Made by a program: the position numbers and the translations under genes
Notes under the pieces: model-generated
Told to the model about the DNA's origin: nothing
Databases searched by the model: none
Seen by the model: only the letters and a program-made list of their open reading frames with translations
Part shown: piece by piece, positions 23,001-35,372 of the stretch
How positions within the stretch are numbered: position 1 is the first letter of the stretch
Layout of the letters: the number at the start of each line of letters is the position of its first letter
Assembly: GCA_013398175.1 (NCBI GenBank)
Contig: VZRZ01007408.1
Span: 149,612 to 213,611, forward strand
Reading direction: 5' to 3'
DNA from: Climacteris rufus
Lineage: Eukaryota > Chordata > Aves > Passeriformes > Climacteridae
DNA length: 64,000 nucleotides

Positions 23001-26000
23001 AGGGAGCTGCCTTGTGTCCCCAGGCAGGTCCCCGAGGTGCCTGGTGCCCTGGGCTCCCTCAGGATCACCTCCCTCTGGCTCCTGGGGGAGCTGAACCAAA
23101 GAGAATTTCAGTTTTGGTGTGAAATAGCATCCTCCCTGCTTCAGGCACCTGGTGCACAGGTTTCTGTGATTTTCTTGCAGGGTATTTGTGCTGTGATTGC
23201 TCAGCCCAGAGCTGAGCATCCCTCCAGGGAGAGCAAACCCCAGCGAGCTCCCGAGGGGCTGCTCTGCAGTGTCTCCACAGGAACACCCAGCCTTACAGAC
23301 ACTGATGTTATTATGCCAAGTGTAGATTATTTAACCATATGGGTTTGTTCTGTATTGATTTGCCATTGCTTTGAATCCCATTACACGAATCTGCTTTATT
23401 AATGGACTTTGTCCATGCTCCAGATTAATGGGGATGCAGGATTTGCAAATGAAAGAATTGAAATCCATGTTGTCCATATTAATTACTTGGGTGATGCCAG
23501 CTTCCTTGGCCAGCCAGTGGAAGCTGTGGAAACCTTTCTTTTTAGTCCATTCCTGTTGCTTTGTCTTAATTCAGAAAATGAGTTTGGTGCTGTGGGGTTG
23601 GGTTGGTTTTTCTCCTCTGCTGGGAGCCCTTTTGAACTGTTGGGAAGGGACCAAGTGTAGAAAGAGGTTTCATGGAATAGGCTGCTCCTGAGGAGAAATT
23701 TTAATGCAAAAAAGGGTCAGGGAGGTTTTCTTTCAATGTCTAGTTCAACCCTGCTTTCTCCTCTTTTGCTTTGAGCTAAAATCTACCTGTGTTTTGTTTT
23801 CTGTAAGTTTTTTACCTTGCAAAATCTCTAATCCGTGTCTTCCTGCAGTGATAGTCAGCCAGGTCCTTGTGCTGAGGCAGCTGTAAGGAGAAATTCCACT
23901 CTGTTTGCTGTAGAAAACCAGGGATACACCTGGATTTTGGATGTCCTGCAAAGCAAATCTGAGATGAGGAGACCTGTTGTGGATAAGGGAATCAAGATTT
24001 CCCCTTCAGTGTTTGGTTCTTCCCTCATTTCTATGAATCCAAACCCATTTTTGTCCCTCTGCTCCTCCCACACAGGCTTCTGCAATGGTATAAATGGCAC
24101 CAAAAAAAACAAAAAAAAAAAAACAAAAAAACCGGCTTGGTGTGATTTTATGGGAGTCAGCTGCCATTTGTTAATATAAATTATCTTTTTGTCATGCTCA
24201 CATTATTCCACAGCAGCCAGTTTAGAGAGTTAATTGAATATTTCTGTCTCTCAAAGATGCTTTAAATTACTTCGCTTGAATCACCAGCTCTGGAAAAGAA
24301 TTGTGCTGAGGAATCATTGATGCTTATTTTCTGTGTCAGTATCTGAGGTTTTATTCCAGCACCCATTAAAGGCTCCCAAAGCAATTGTCAGAGCATCCCT
24401 ATAGTCTCCCACCCCGAAATTCCATCCCTTTGAAGCAGAGCTTAGCATCCATTGAGTGTTAACAATGCATCCCTCCATAGCTAATGCAATAATAATCAAC
24501 CCAGGGCTTGGAAGTGGAACCAGGTTTTAGAGAGCAGTTATTGGATTGCAGGCTCTTGTTGTGTGTGCAGGATTTCTTCTCGGGTGCTGGTGGGGGGTCC
24601 AGGAGGCTTCCTGGTGATACAGGAACATCATTATTGATGCTGCAGCTTCTGTGGGATGTGCCTGGGAATTTCAGGGCTTGGGGTGGTGTGGGGGTGTTTC
24701 CCAAGGCTGGCTGTGTGCTGGGCAGAGCTGTGCATCAAAACAAAACCCCCAGACAGGGGTGGGCAATCCCCACCTGGGCACTTTTGGCAGCACTGATGGA
24801 TCCCCCCCAGAATTATTGAGTTTCTTTTTCCAGTGTTGGATTGCAACAGCTCTGCTGGCTGAGGAGGGCAAGGGCCCATCAGAAAGCAGCATTTTTCAGT
24901 GGGTTCAGCTGAGATTTGCAATTCCTTCTGTGCTTGGCTGTGTTGGGATCTCCTGCTCCTGGGCCAGCTGCTCAGGCTGGGCTCAGAGGGCTTCTCACCC
25001 CTTGTGCAGCAGGAGAGCCACGCTGGGCTCCTGCTCAGGCCTCTCGTGGTGCCAGCTGCTGGGCCAGGACAGTAAATCCTGATTCCCTCCTAAGCAGAGC
25101 CTGGTTCCACAGAACTGAGGGCAGAGCCTGGCAGCTCGTGCTGTCCTGCTAATCTGTGAAGGGAGGGCGAGGGGAGAAGGTGGCTGGGTTGGAGCAGGGA
25201 GGAGCGAGAGGTGAGGACTCCCAGGCTCTGGTTTGCTCTCTTAGAAAAGAGGCTGATCCCCAGGGCAGGGCCAGGGCAGGCTGGCTTTCCTGCAGTGTGC
25301 ACCACAGCAGCCAAAGCTCAGCTCTAGGAAAACCCAGTGTCCTCTTGAGGTCCCAGGCAGCTCCCTGACAGCAGCTGGGGACCATCTGGCCCAGCTGCAG
25401 AGCATCTGTTCTGCTGCCATGCAGGGTGTTCCACAGCCAAATCCTGCTCCTTCCCTTGCTGGGATGTCTTCCTTCTCCTGACACCAATTGCCCTGAACTT
25501 ACAGGACCTGAATTACCCCTGAGCCCCTTTCCCACAGTTTGACAGGAGTGGCATCTGGGGAGGGATGGAGGGCTGGGAGGACAGGCAGGCAGCACAAGCT
25601 TTGGTGCCTGTTGGATTCATCACTAAGGCTGGGCCATCTGAGTCAGGATTTTTGGACTCCTCTCCCAGCAGAGATGTTTGCAGGGATGTGCAGAGCCGGG
25701 GAGCCTGGCTGGTGAAACGCTGTGCGTGCAGGTGGGGATGAGGAGCAGATTGCACCAAGGCCTTGTGGGCTCAGTGTTGATCCAACAGCTCTCATCAGCT
25801 GGAGCAAGTGTGGGGAGCCTGGTGTGTCATTCCAAGCAGGGAATTGTGTGATTGGAATGCTGCTCTTGGATCAGGGACTGTTCACTTGCTGCAAGCACAG
25901 ACACAGGGGGATTCTCACAGGCAGTGGGAGTGAAGGCGAGTGATTCCTCCTTGTCTGACAGTGCCATCTTCTACTTGTGAACCTCTTCCCTTTTCCCTGC

Positions 26001-29000
26001 AAGGCTCCCAGTTCTGCTTTTCTCTTTTGTTCCTGTAAATACTCATTATCAAGATGTGTGTGTGTGTTTATTGCCTGTGAGCACGACAGGGTATAAGAGC
26101 TGCATGCACAAATAAAAGTCTTTAGTGGCCATCAGGCATCTCCTGTCACCTTCCAAGGACAAGAGTTGTTTGAGCCCCAGGTTACCTCCAGCAAAACCAT
26201 GGGGGCCTGAAGTAAATAATAAAAATATAACTATTATTGATGGGTGATCAGCTGCAGAACAGACGGGGCTGGTTTTGGCTGGGAGAGTGGGCACGAGAAC
26301 CACGCAGAGCTCTGTGCTGGCAAACAGAGGTGAGAACAGCACGAGTGGGATTTTCCTGCTCCAGTTGCCTAAACATGAACTGTCTAGGATCAGCTAATTA
26401 GAGGGGCTTTTCTTGGCAGATAACTGAGAGAGACAACCTCATCCAGAGCCTGACTCAGCCCAGCTGGCTTAGAGTAGGATGAATCACCATCCTCATATGA
26501 ACTGACAGCAGACTGAGCTGAGGTGACAGGTCTGGCTCCTTCCCTGACAGGAGATAACAGGCAGCCTGGCCTCAAAGTCCATTTGCCAACAGACATCTAG
26601 AAGGCTTTTGCAAGTGAAAATAAGTCCTTTTTTGCAAGGAGGAGAGGGACAGTTGGGAGCTGGCAGCCAGTGTGGTCGAGGCTGGGGCTTCATCCTGGGA
26701 ATCCATCACTGGGGCAGGAGTTCCCTCTGCAGCCCTGAGACACTCTGGTCCCAGGGCAGAAGGAATGATAAATTGAAGTTCTGCTCCTGACCTGTGGTTT
26801 GCATATTCCAGTCAGCGTCTGGGTTGCTCTTTAAACAGACACATGAGGATGGAAATGGCAGATTTTATTCAATTGGTTATATTTTCTTTTAATGTCTCAC
26901 TGCAGAGTTGTGAATGGGAGCTGCAGCAGCCAGACTGGAGTTAACAGGGTGGGTGCCTTGCAGGGCTGGTGCATTAACCTTTTTCTTTGGGTTTTAGTCA
27001 GGGAATGTGGGAGGCTCTGGGTGGAGCTGGCTCCCAGGAGCTGAGGGGGGTGGGAGAGTGACCCCTCAGTGTTTGCACTCAGCTTTGCTTTGCTCAAATC
27101 CTCCCCACAGCTGCCCTTAGACCTGCAGCTTTTGCTGCCTCTGCCTTCCCTTTGGAGCAGGAAAACTTGGTGGGATCACTCTGCTGGGGAAGGTTTCTAA
27201 AGAGCCTCTTGTGCCTTGGGGCTGGGGCTGCTGGGAGGCTGAGCTGTCACCCATCCATCTGGGAGCAGGAGGGAGAAGTGACAAGTGCCAGCAGAAGCCA
27301 TCTGGTGCAGGCTCTGCGTGGCCAGCAGGGTCCTGGCCTGGGGCTGCAGCCACAGCCCCACACTGGGGCCCTGGGCTGGATGGGAAATGAGGATGTGGGC
27401 AGCTCCTGCTGCTTTGGAAGGGATGGGTGAATCATGTTTTGTGAGCACGAGACAAACAGTTGTGAAGTTCTCAGTGTTGGATTGAAATTGTTTTGAGTTG
27501 TTCAAAGCAAATCCTGGAGTCACCTTACCCAAACAGCATTTCCAGGCTTTTTCTGGGATCCCCCTGGTTCTGTCAGGATGGGATGGGTGGCTGGGCTATC
27601 CTCATGAAACATCCACAGACCCTTTCCTGAAGAAGTCTTTTAGCTGTGGTCTGGCCAAACTCCAGCTGGAGTCATTGCCTTTGCCTGGCAGTCTAAAATA
27701 AAAGCTGCATTTTTCTGCAGATCTCTCATTCTCGCTTGTTTATTATCTGGATGGTGGCGTCGCATCTCTGCCCATTAATCCATCTCTCCAAGTTTCTCCA
27801 ATTCCAGCCTCCTGGAGGGGGTTCAAGCTGCCACCATTTATTATTTGAGTCAGTCTGCCAGGGAAATGTTGACTCCTTCCCTGAAGCATCCACTCTCTTC
27901 TCTAACTGCATGCTCACTCGGGGCTTGAATGAGCAATTGTGGCTTCCAAACCAATATTAACTCTGTGAAACAGAAAATATCCCACAGATTTAAACTCTGC
28001 TTTTATACCAGTCTGGTGGGTTGGGCACAGAAATCTGCAGGAGCAGCTGCTGGTTTGTGTGGAGGTTCCCAGGGTGGATTTTGTGATGCCCCATCCAGAT
28101 GTGCTGGTCCCATCAAATGCTGCCTGTCCTCTTCAGAGGTGTAATCACACAATCTTTGTGGGGCTGAGGGCTGTTTTTTCCCAAATGTGTTGGAATGTCA
28201 TTGCCTTTGGGGTGCTTTACTCTTCTCTCCACCTGTGAAATTGGTTCCTGCCTTAAAAATCTGCTTGGGGAAGAGCAGAAGTGAATGGTTGGACAATTTC
28301 AGCTTTGATTCCTTAGGATACTAAGTTAAGAATTAAGCTGTTTATAGCTTAATTAAGTAAATTAAGTTTACTTGAACAAGTAAAGCACCTTATTGCAGAG
28401 TATGAAGCTGTGTTTTTTAGGGTATGTACAGGGCTGACAGGAGCCATTGGCCTGCAGCAAATTCACCCAGCAGATCAATCTTTCCAGCAGTGCAATTCCA
28501 CTTCTCCTGCTCTTCTCTCATGGGAAAGCAGAGCTGCCCCAAAGTCAGGAGCTGGGAAGCAAACAGCAAACCCTGGAGGGCTCATCCTGTGCAGAAGGGC
28601 TGGAGGCTGATTCCAGACACCGTGCCTGGCTGATGGCACTGGGAACATCCCAAAAACCCTGAGTTTTACAGTGATTAAACCTCATAAACCAACCAGCCAT
28701 CAAAGGATTGTGATGGATCAAACATCCTGAAGATCCAAGGCCATTGGCTTGTTTTCCAGGGGGGCCTCCCAAGATACAGGGACTGAGCAGCAGGATGTGT
28801 CCTCCATGCAGAAAAACAACCCCAGAGCCTCTGAGCAGCCCACGGGGTTGAGTCCCACCCCAGAGGATTTTCTCTGAGCTGACCTTCCTCCCCACACCAA
28901 TCTCACCTCGTGCCATCATTTTCCCAAATAATTTGGAGCAGGTGATTGATAGAACACTGAATTAATCCTTCCCTTCCTTTGTGCCCAACCTTTGTTTACA

Positions 29001-31719
29001 ACGCCAACCTCCCCACTGGGAAATTTTCTGCTTGGAAATTCAGGATGCTGCCCTGGCTATGAGTGCAGATAAGAAGGAGCTTTGGAAGAGCTGCTGGCCA
29101 AAAGAGCAGCTCTTGGGATGTTTGTGAGCAGCTGGGATGTGGTGTTTTGCACAGTAACCTCATTTGGGCAGCCAATAATCCGTGTTAGTGAAAATAACAG
29201 CAGCATAACCTGCTGTCTCCCGTGACTCCTCACATGGACCCGCTGCATTTTCCTCTAATTGCAATTCAATTTGCAGTGATAAATAGTTTAATAAGTGAAA
29301 ATAGGCTTGGCTTCTGTTGGTTATTGGCTCTGTGTGGCTTAGGGGGTGCTGTGTCTCATGGAAACACAACTTGGAGCTTCCAAAGGCGCTTGCTCGGCTG
29401 GGAGCTGCAGTTTCTGACAGGCAGCAGAAGGGATAAGAAGTTGTTTTACCTGGCACTAGGGAGAGAGAAGCTGGGGGTGCAGCTCCCACATGTCTTGTTT
29501 GGGTGGTGTTGGCCTGGAGAGTCAGTTTTGGGGAAAAGGGCTGTTTTTGTGGTTGTTGCTGCAAACAACAGGTTGAGCACAGCATCCTTTCTGCAGAGCA
29601 TCAGGAGTGACTCTGCCTCTCACTTGCCTTGGGGTTTTCTTTAAAAATAGTTGGGTTTTCTTATGCCTTTCCTGGCTGTGGATGGGAAGTTTTTATTGCT
29701 GTCTGCTGGAGGGAAACGTTACATTTTTCTGCTGGATGCTTTGATATAAATTTCTAATTCACGATGGGGGGTTGGTGGGCCTTCTTTTTAGGTTGGGGAT
29801 TTTTGTGGCTTTTTTGAAAACTTTATAGCTTTACACTGACTTCTCCTGTGGAGACTCAGTACAACTGGCTGGTGGCAGGGAGTTTTCCTTCCAGTGGAGA
29901 GGGATGGATGAGTGGTTTGGCTTCCAGCCTCCTAAAGCTGGAAACAAATGGGATAAATTGCAGGGAGGTTGTGGGTGACTTTCTGCTTGAAAAATCCCCC
30001 TTGTCCTGTCCCTGCCTGCAGAGATGTCCCCATTTTCCTGCCACACGTGGACAAACCATCCCAGCACAATCCCCTCTAGAAAAACACCCCTCTAATCTAT
30101 CCTGAGAAGGCCTGGCTCATAAATGCCATCACTTTAAACCCTTACACCCTTCCTGTTTGAAAGCTGCACTTGCCATCCAGGTAAAATCCCCCAGAAAAAG
30201 GGAATGTGCTGAAAAAAAGTGACTGGAGCCAGATGCTGGGCGTTTTCTCCAAAGCCAGTGATTGGTGATTTGCTGCTGACAGCATGAACTGGTGTTAAGT
30301 TATTAAATTGCAGATGAGCTCATCACTTGGCCTCGAACAACTTTCAGCCTTGAGCAGCTTTAAAATATTACATGTGGTGGAAAAGAGACAATGCTGGTGT
30401 GGCAGAGAGGTTGAGGGAGCAGCTGAGAAAGACATCTGTGCATGAAAAATGTGTACCAGGAGGGAGGAGGGAGTGCTTCATGTGAAAAATGTAAGTTCTC
30501 CCAGGAGAGAGGAGAAGTTCTCTCATTTATTCGTTCGACGTTTTAATTTTAGCTGAGGAGAAAATCCTGAGGAGTTTTGAGGTTCTTGCAGAGAAGAGGC
30601 AAAATGCTGAGCCTGGTTTGATCCTGAGAGGTCCCAGCGAGCAGGAATAGCTGCCTAAGTGCCCAGCCTGGCTCTTTGGTAGTGCCTGGTGATGCCTTCT
30701 GACCAAAGCCAGCTTTTAGCTGATTTTTGCTTAATCCCAAACTGAGCTGTCCCTGGCAGGGACACCTGCACTGCTGTTTGGGGTCTCTCCCTGAAGAGTG
30801 GGAGTTTCCTTCGGGCACCTCCCTGCCCTGCATCATCTGCACAATTTCTATTTCTCTCCTTTATTCCTCTTGCAAAGGAGCCCGAGCTCTCCCCACGCTG
30901 AGATGAATTCATTTTTTTTTTTAAGTACAACTTGGCAGAAGCCATGAGATGAAACCATAAATCACTTTGGCCACTTGATTTTTCCCCCTGGGCATGGTTG
31001 CTGTCCGTGGGCACCTTGGCTGGTTGGGTTTTGTGTTGGATTGGTCCTTTTGAGGCTTTTTTGGTGCTGCCAGCAAGGCAGAGCAGCCTCACACGTGTGG
31101 GTTTTTTAGCTGCCTCGGCTCTTTTTTTTTACTAAACGACCTGTTTGCAGTCAAGGAGTTGGCAAAGCCGGTGTTAACTCAGGCGGTGCTGCGGGGGTGA
31201 TCCTAAAAATACCAAGGGAAGCAGTGGGATAAACACTTGTCACCTCGTTTGTGGCCTGAACTGTAATTGCTCCTAATGTGAGATCCCTCAGGCTGCTGTG
31301 CCTTGATTTTTTGAAGTGAAGACGTTTGTTTTCAGCCTGTCTGAAGGCACAGAGCATCAACACCTACAACCAAGGTGCCTTCCCGTGGGGTTTGTTGGGG
31401 CTGGAGCATCTCTGAGCTCAGGGAAAGCTTTAATTTGTTGCAGGGTGCCAAGGTGTTCTTGGCTTGTGTTTGCCAAGAGGAAACTCTTTGTGCCAAGTGC
31501 CACCAGCTCCGTGGGAAGTAAAATGCACACAAAAAGAAGTAAAAAGAGTATTTGTATGTTATAAATACAAATTTAGATATATTTGAAGTGAAAGGAATAC
31601 ACTGTATGTAAACCTTCTCCTCCTCATCCCTGTGCACTGACGTATTTCATACAATGATGAGTTCTCTGCCAAAATTCCTCAAATTATTATGTCTAAGAGC
31701 TGCAAACCATGGCAAGCAG

Positions 31720-31860
31720 TCTTGGAGGGGACCTCAGGAGGTCTGGCCCATCCCTAGGGCAGGATCAGCTCCATCTGAACTGCTCCTGACACAACCTTGT
31801 CCAGTCTCCAGCGGCAGAGCTTCCCCCCTTCCCTGTCAGTCTAGTCCAGCATTTTGCTTT
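31720..31860 (-). mobile_element. Probable diverged CR1 fragment
   Basis: CTTGGAGGGGACCTCAGGAG followed by GTCTGGCCCATCC, GGGCAGGATCAGCTCC and ACCTTGTCCAGTCTCC resembles the reverse complement of the CR1 3' region (ggaagggacctctggaggt...). It is old, and the borders are uncertain. Confidence 0.55.
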
Positions 31861-32266
31861 CCCCCCACTCCAATTTATCCTCCTGTTTCCACTGCTGCCC
31901 TTTTAGGTTCATCCTTTCCTCCCTGTGCACAGCAGCCCCTGAGCACATCTTGCTGCATTTATCCTCCAGCTGCAGTTTCACCTGCTGTTCTCTGGGGTCA
32001 CCTTGGTTTTTGCCTTGTGCAGGGGTACTTTTAGCTCAGTGGATTTATGAGTGGCACGAGGAGGGTCCTGCAGCCCTAAAGCCTCTTTGCAGAGCAGATC
32101 CAGGGGTGCAGCTCTGCCCAAGGTGACACAAGGTGTCCCTTCCTTGTGTTGGGTGCTGGTGGGGATCCCTCTCTCCTTGGCTCCTCCACCAGTGTGGGCT
32201 CACTTTAAGATCCTTTTTGGCTCTTTTCTCCCACCTGACCTTGCTCCTTTGCCCTGTTTCCTGCAG

Positions 32267-32395
32267 GATTTGGGGATGGAGTCGACCTCTCTGGATGATG
32301 TCCTGTATCGCTACGCCAGCTTCCGCAACCTGGTGGATCCCATCACTCATGACCTGATCATCAGCCTGGCCAGATACATCCACTGCCCCAAACCT
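32267..32395 (+). CDS. LRRC75A: LRRC75A coding exon 2 (residues 89-131)
   Basis: Internal 129-bp exon, 43 codons, phase 0 at both ends. It is preceded by a pyrimidine-rich acceptor (gccctgtttcctgcag) and followed by a strong donor (CCT|gtaagt). The reading starts DLGMESTSLDDVLYRY and continues through NLVDPITHDLIISLARYIHC to PKP. This block is the most diagnostic part of the window: it matches what I recall of mammalian LRRC75A essentially residue for residue. LRRC75B has a related but clearly different version (DLGLERTLLPDILYRN). Hence the paralogue assignment. The segment is acidic then hydrophobic and belongs to the helical region before the leucine-rich repeats. The frame joins exon 1 exactly, with no shift or stop. 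Confidence 0.96.
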
Positions 32396-33685
32396 GTAAG
32401 TGCCAGGGTCACCTCACACCTCTGTGCCTGTGCTCCTTGAGCAGCTGCTCTGCTGGGAGTGTGGAGCTTCTCCCTGAGTTCCAGGGAAAACCCTCCCGGT
32501 TACTGCCGTGTTTGGGTGGGTTTGGGCTGAGAGGATTGAGCTTTCCAGCTGGCCAAGTGACTTTTGCATAATATTAGGGCTTTGGTGTTATCAGTTTGCA
32601 AGTTATCTCTTCTTTCTCTTGGATATTTCAGGTTTCTTTCTTTTAAATAAGCAATATTGTCAGGGCAGTTGTTGTGCTCTCTGTCCTTGGACTTTGTTGG
32701 GAAGGGGATTGGTTTTTTTTGCCTCAGCAAACTCAGAGCTGTCTCATCTCCTCTCCTGCTGAACTCAAGGTTTTTACCCCTTTCATGCTCCTTTTGACTT
32801 GTGTGTGGTATATTTAAGCTCTTCTTGGCAAGGGATCATCCATAGGTGGATGTGCCTGGTACAATGGGACCTGCAGGCATCACTCTCCTGTATTTGCTGC
32901 TAATAACAAGTCTTTAATTTCCTGTGAGAGCTCGTGAAGGGATGGAGTCATTCACTGCTGCTTCTTGTGGATGTTTTGTTTAGCAATAGCCTCCACCAGT
33001 ATTTAAAAAGGAGGGAAATTGCTTTTTGGAAGCATTTAGAGATTTCTTTCATGTTGTGAGGAAAAGCCACAGTGCTGCTCAGGGTGTGTCTGCCTGGTGT
33101 ATGGTGTGAGTTGGACTCTGAAGAGCTTCATAAAACTCTCTGTGCTCCATAAACAGTGTTGGGAGGGGTGGAGTGGGTGCAGGGGACACCAGGGACCCAA
33201 ATCCCATTGTGGTTGTCCCATGTCCCACAGCATGAGATTCAGATAGAGACACATCCCTGTGCTGTGCAAGGATATCCATAGATCCCTTACTCTTTTCTTG
33301 TGGAGAATAAAACCCTTTCCTTCCTCCTGCCCCAGTGAGATGGGAAGCTGGGAACTGGAGAAACCTCCTGTGCCAGGCACAATCCCAGGCAGAGAGGCCC
33401 CGTTCCCCTGCTGAGCCTTTCCCAAAGCCCTTTCCCAAAGCCCTGGGGCTGAGCTGGTTTCCCCATCACATCCTGCCCTGGGAGGCTGAGGGTGAGCCTT
33501 GGCCAAGGAGGGCTCTGTGTTCCCTGTACAAACACCCCGAGGCCACTCCTGAGCGTGGAGCTGCTCCACTGCCAAGCTCCTGCTCTCGCCCGTCCCCCTG
33601 CACGTTGCTTTTGGCACTCAAGGCTGTGCAGAAGTCAGTGCCAGTGTAAGCAGGGAGATGCAAAGTTCTCATTCCTCCCGGGCAG

Positions 33686-34130
33686 ATGTGTCCAGTTCTC
33701 CTCAGGACACGAGGGACACAGAGCTCCTGGAGAGGGCCCAGTGGGGAGATGATGAAGGGACTGGAGCATCTTTCTTAGGAGCAAAGGCTGAGGGAGCTGG
33801 GGCTGTTCAGCCTGAAGGGGAGAGAACTGAGAGGGGACTCAGCCCTGGGTGTCCCTGTCTGCAGGGAGGGCTCAGGGAGGGCCCAGGCTCTGCTCCCTGG
33901 GGCCAGCAATGGGACAATGAGCAGGAACTGATGCCCAGGAAGCTCCACTGAAACAAGAGGAAGAATTTCTTCCCTGTGCAGGTGGCAGCTGGAACAGACT
34001 GCCCAGAGAGGGTGTGGAGTGTCCCTCACTGGAGATATCCCAGAGCTGTCTGGACACATTCCTGTGCCCTGTGCTCTGGGATCACCCTGCTGGAGCAGGG
34101 AGGTTGTGCCTTCCAGCCTGACCATTCTGG
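33686..34130 (+). mobile_element. CR1 LINE 3' fragment (about 445 bp)
   Basis: The longest CR1 piece in the window. It contains GAGCTCCTGGAGAGGGCCCA, CTGGAGCATCTTTCTTAGGA, AGGCTGAGGGAGCTGGGGCT, GTTCAGCCTGAAGGGGAGAG, AAGAATTTCTTCCCTGTGCA and GGTTGTGCCTTCCAGCCTGA, all in CR1 order. A 96-codon open frame crosses it at 33658-33951 but is only the diverged untranslated/ORF2-end region. It inserted in the sense direction relative to LRRC75A. Confidence 0.92.
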
Positions 34131-35322
34131 CAAAATCAAACCCAAATAAATCCAGCCTGTGCAGCACTGAGGCTTTTATTCTGCATGAGATGCTGCTGGT
34201 TGGATGCACTTGGCCCTCTCCCCACCCTTTGCAGAGCTCAGGGATGCACCACAGCAGGCAATTCCTTGGAGCTGGAGCAAGGAACAGCTTCTCCAGGCCA
34301 GCAGGCCCTTCCAAGGCTGTGCTGGCAGGTGCCAAGGGCTCCCAGGAGAGTGGTGGCAGCTGTATTAATACAGCAAAGGAAATATCACCCTGCAGTGAGG
34401 CTGGAGAGGCCCTGGGGCTGGCAGGTTGCTAAGCCCTGGAGCATCCCTGGGACGTGGATGGATGTTCCTTGGAGAGGGAAGCAGGGGTTGTGCAGGTGAC
34501 AGAGAACAACTGCAGCAGCAGCAGGACTTTGGGACTTTGCCTTGCTCAGGTTTGGGTGCCACTGCTTTAAATCCTCTTTTTTTGGGCAGCTCAGGATACT
34601 GAGTGAAAAGTGATTTTATCCCAGTGTTTCATAGTACTTTTCTGAGATACTGATTGTTTGTAAGTCCCCAGAAACTTGCATGCCTTAGTCACTGGGATTG
34701 TTTTCCAGCTTCCAGCCCTCTTTTCCCCCAGCCCTCTTTCCCTCTCCACATTACTTTGACAGAGACTTGGCACGACGTGTGAGAGCAGGAGAAAGCTCAG
34801 GGCCAGGAGTGCTGCACAAGTTTTGGCTTTTGCTCTGTATCCTGTGGCACAAATATATGTAAATAGGTAGGCTGAGGCAGCTGTGAGCTTGTCCACATCC
34901 ATCCAGAGGTGGATGGGGCTGACCTGGACCTTGATCCCTGTTAAGCTGCTCTTTTAAATATGTCCCTGCTCAGGGTTCTGGGTTCTTGCTTCCCTCGTCC
35001 CTCCTGGAGAGACTTTCCTGACCTCTGTACATGACTTTTTTCACTCAGTCTCTATTTATACCACCCTTAGCTTAAAGGTGACCCCTTGGTCTCTCCTCTG
35101 AGCTAAAATAAAAGTCGAATCATTTTTCCAAGCCCTGGGTAAACACAGCCTGATCTGTATGGCCAGGGAAAAGTTGGCCTGGGCTATCCAACGTGGCTCT
35201 GGGGTTCAGTGGATGCTTATTCCAGCCAGCAAATCCAAACCAGCAGCAAGGCAAACAACATAAATTGTGCTGGAGGAGCCTGGAGTGCTGTGAATGAGGA
35301 ATTTGGGAGGTGGAAATGATTT

Positions 35323-35372
35323 GGGTGAGTTTTGCATGGGTGAGTTTTGCATGGGTGAGTTTTGCATGGGTG
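35323..35372. repeat. 15-bp tandem repeat, 3.3 copies
   Basis: GGGTGAGTTTTGCAT is repeated three times without change, followed by a partial copy. Each unit contains GGGTGAGT, which matches a 5' splice donor core, so it presents three identical cryptic donors in the sense strand. Confidence 0.9.

Larger units (their letters stand above)
8108..32266 (+). other. LRRC75A: LRRC75A intron 1 (24,159 bp)
   Basis: Bounded by gtgagg and ...ttcctgcag, phase 0. 8108-8950: tail of the CpG-rich region. 8950-13440: unique sequence with no gene seen. 13441-13687: minisatellite. 13688-16319: unique, with a CpG patch at 15750-15920. 16320-16664: minisatellite. 16665-18676: AT-rich unique sequence with a CR1 scrap at 17355-17406. 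18677-20090: two CR1 fragments. 20091-31719: unique sequence including AT-rich blocks near 23290-23480, 27720-27960, 29240-29330 and 30270-30380 that look like candidate conserved non-coding elements. 31720-31860: probable old CR1. The rest is unique. Confidence 0.9.

Noticed and set aside
23670..23760. Possible CR1 remnant (GGAATAGGCTGC ... TCTAGTTCAACCC)
   Set aside because: Only two short matching words in inconsistent orientation, too weak to call.
26055..26066. TG dinucleotide microsatellite
   Set aside because: Only six repeats, too short to be informative.
26085..26125. TATA-like and AATAAA motifs suggesting another LTR
   Set aside because: The two motifs are only about 20 bp apart, and there are no TG...CA ends or target duplication.
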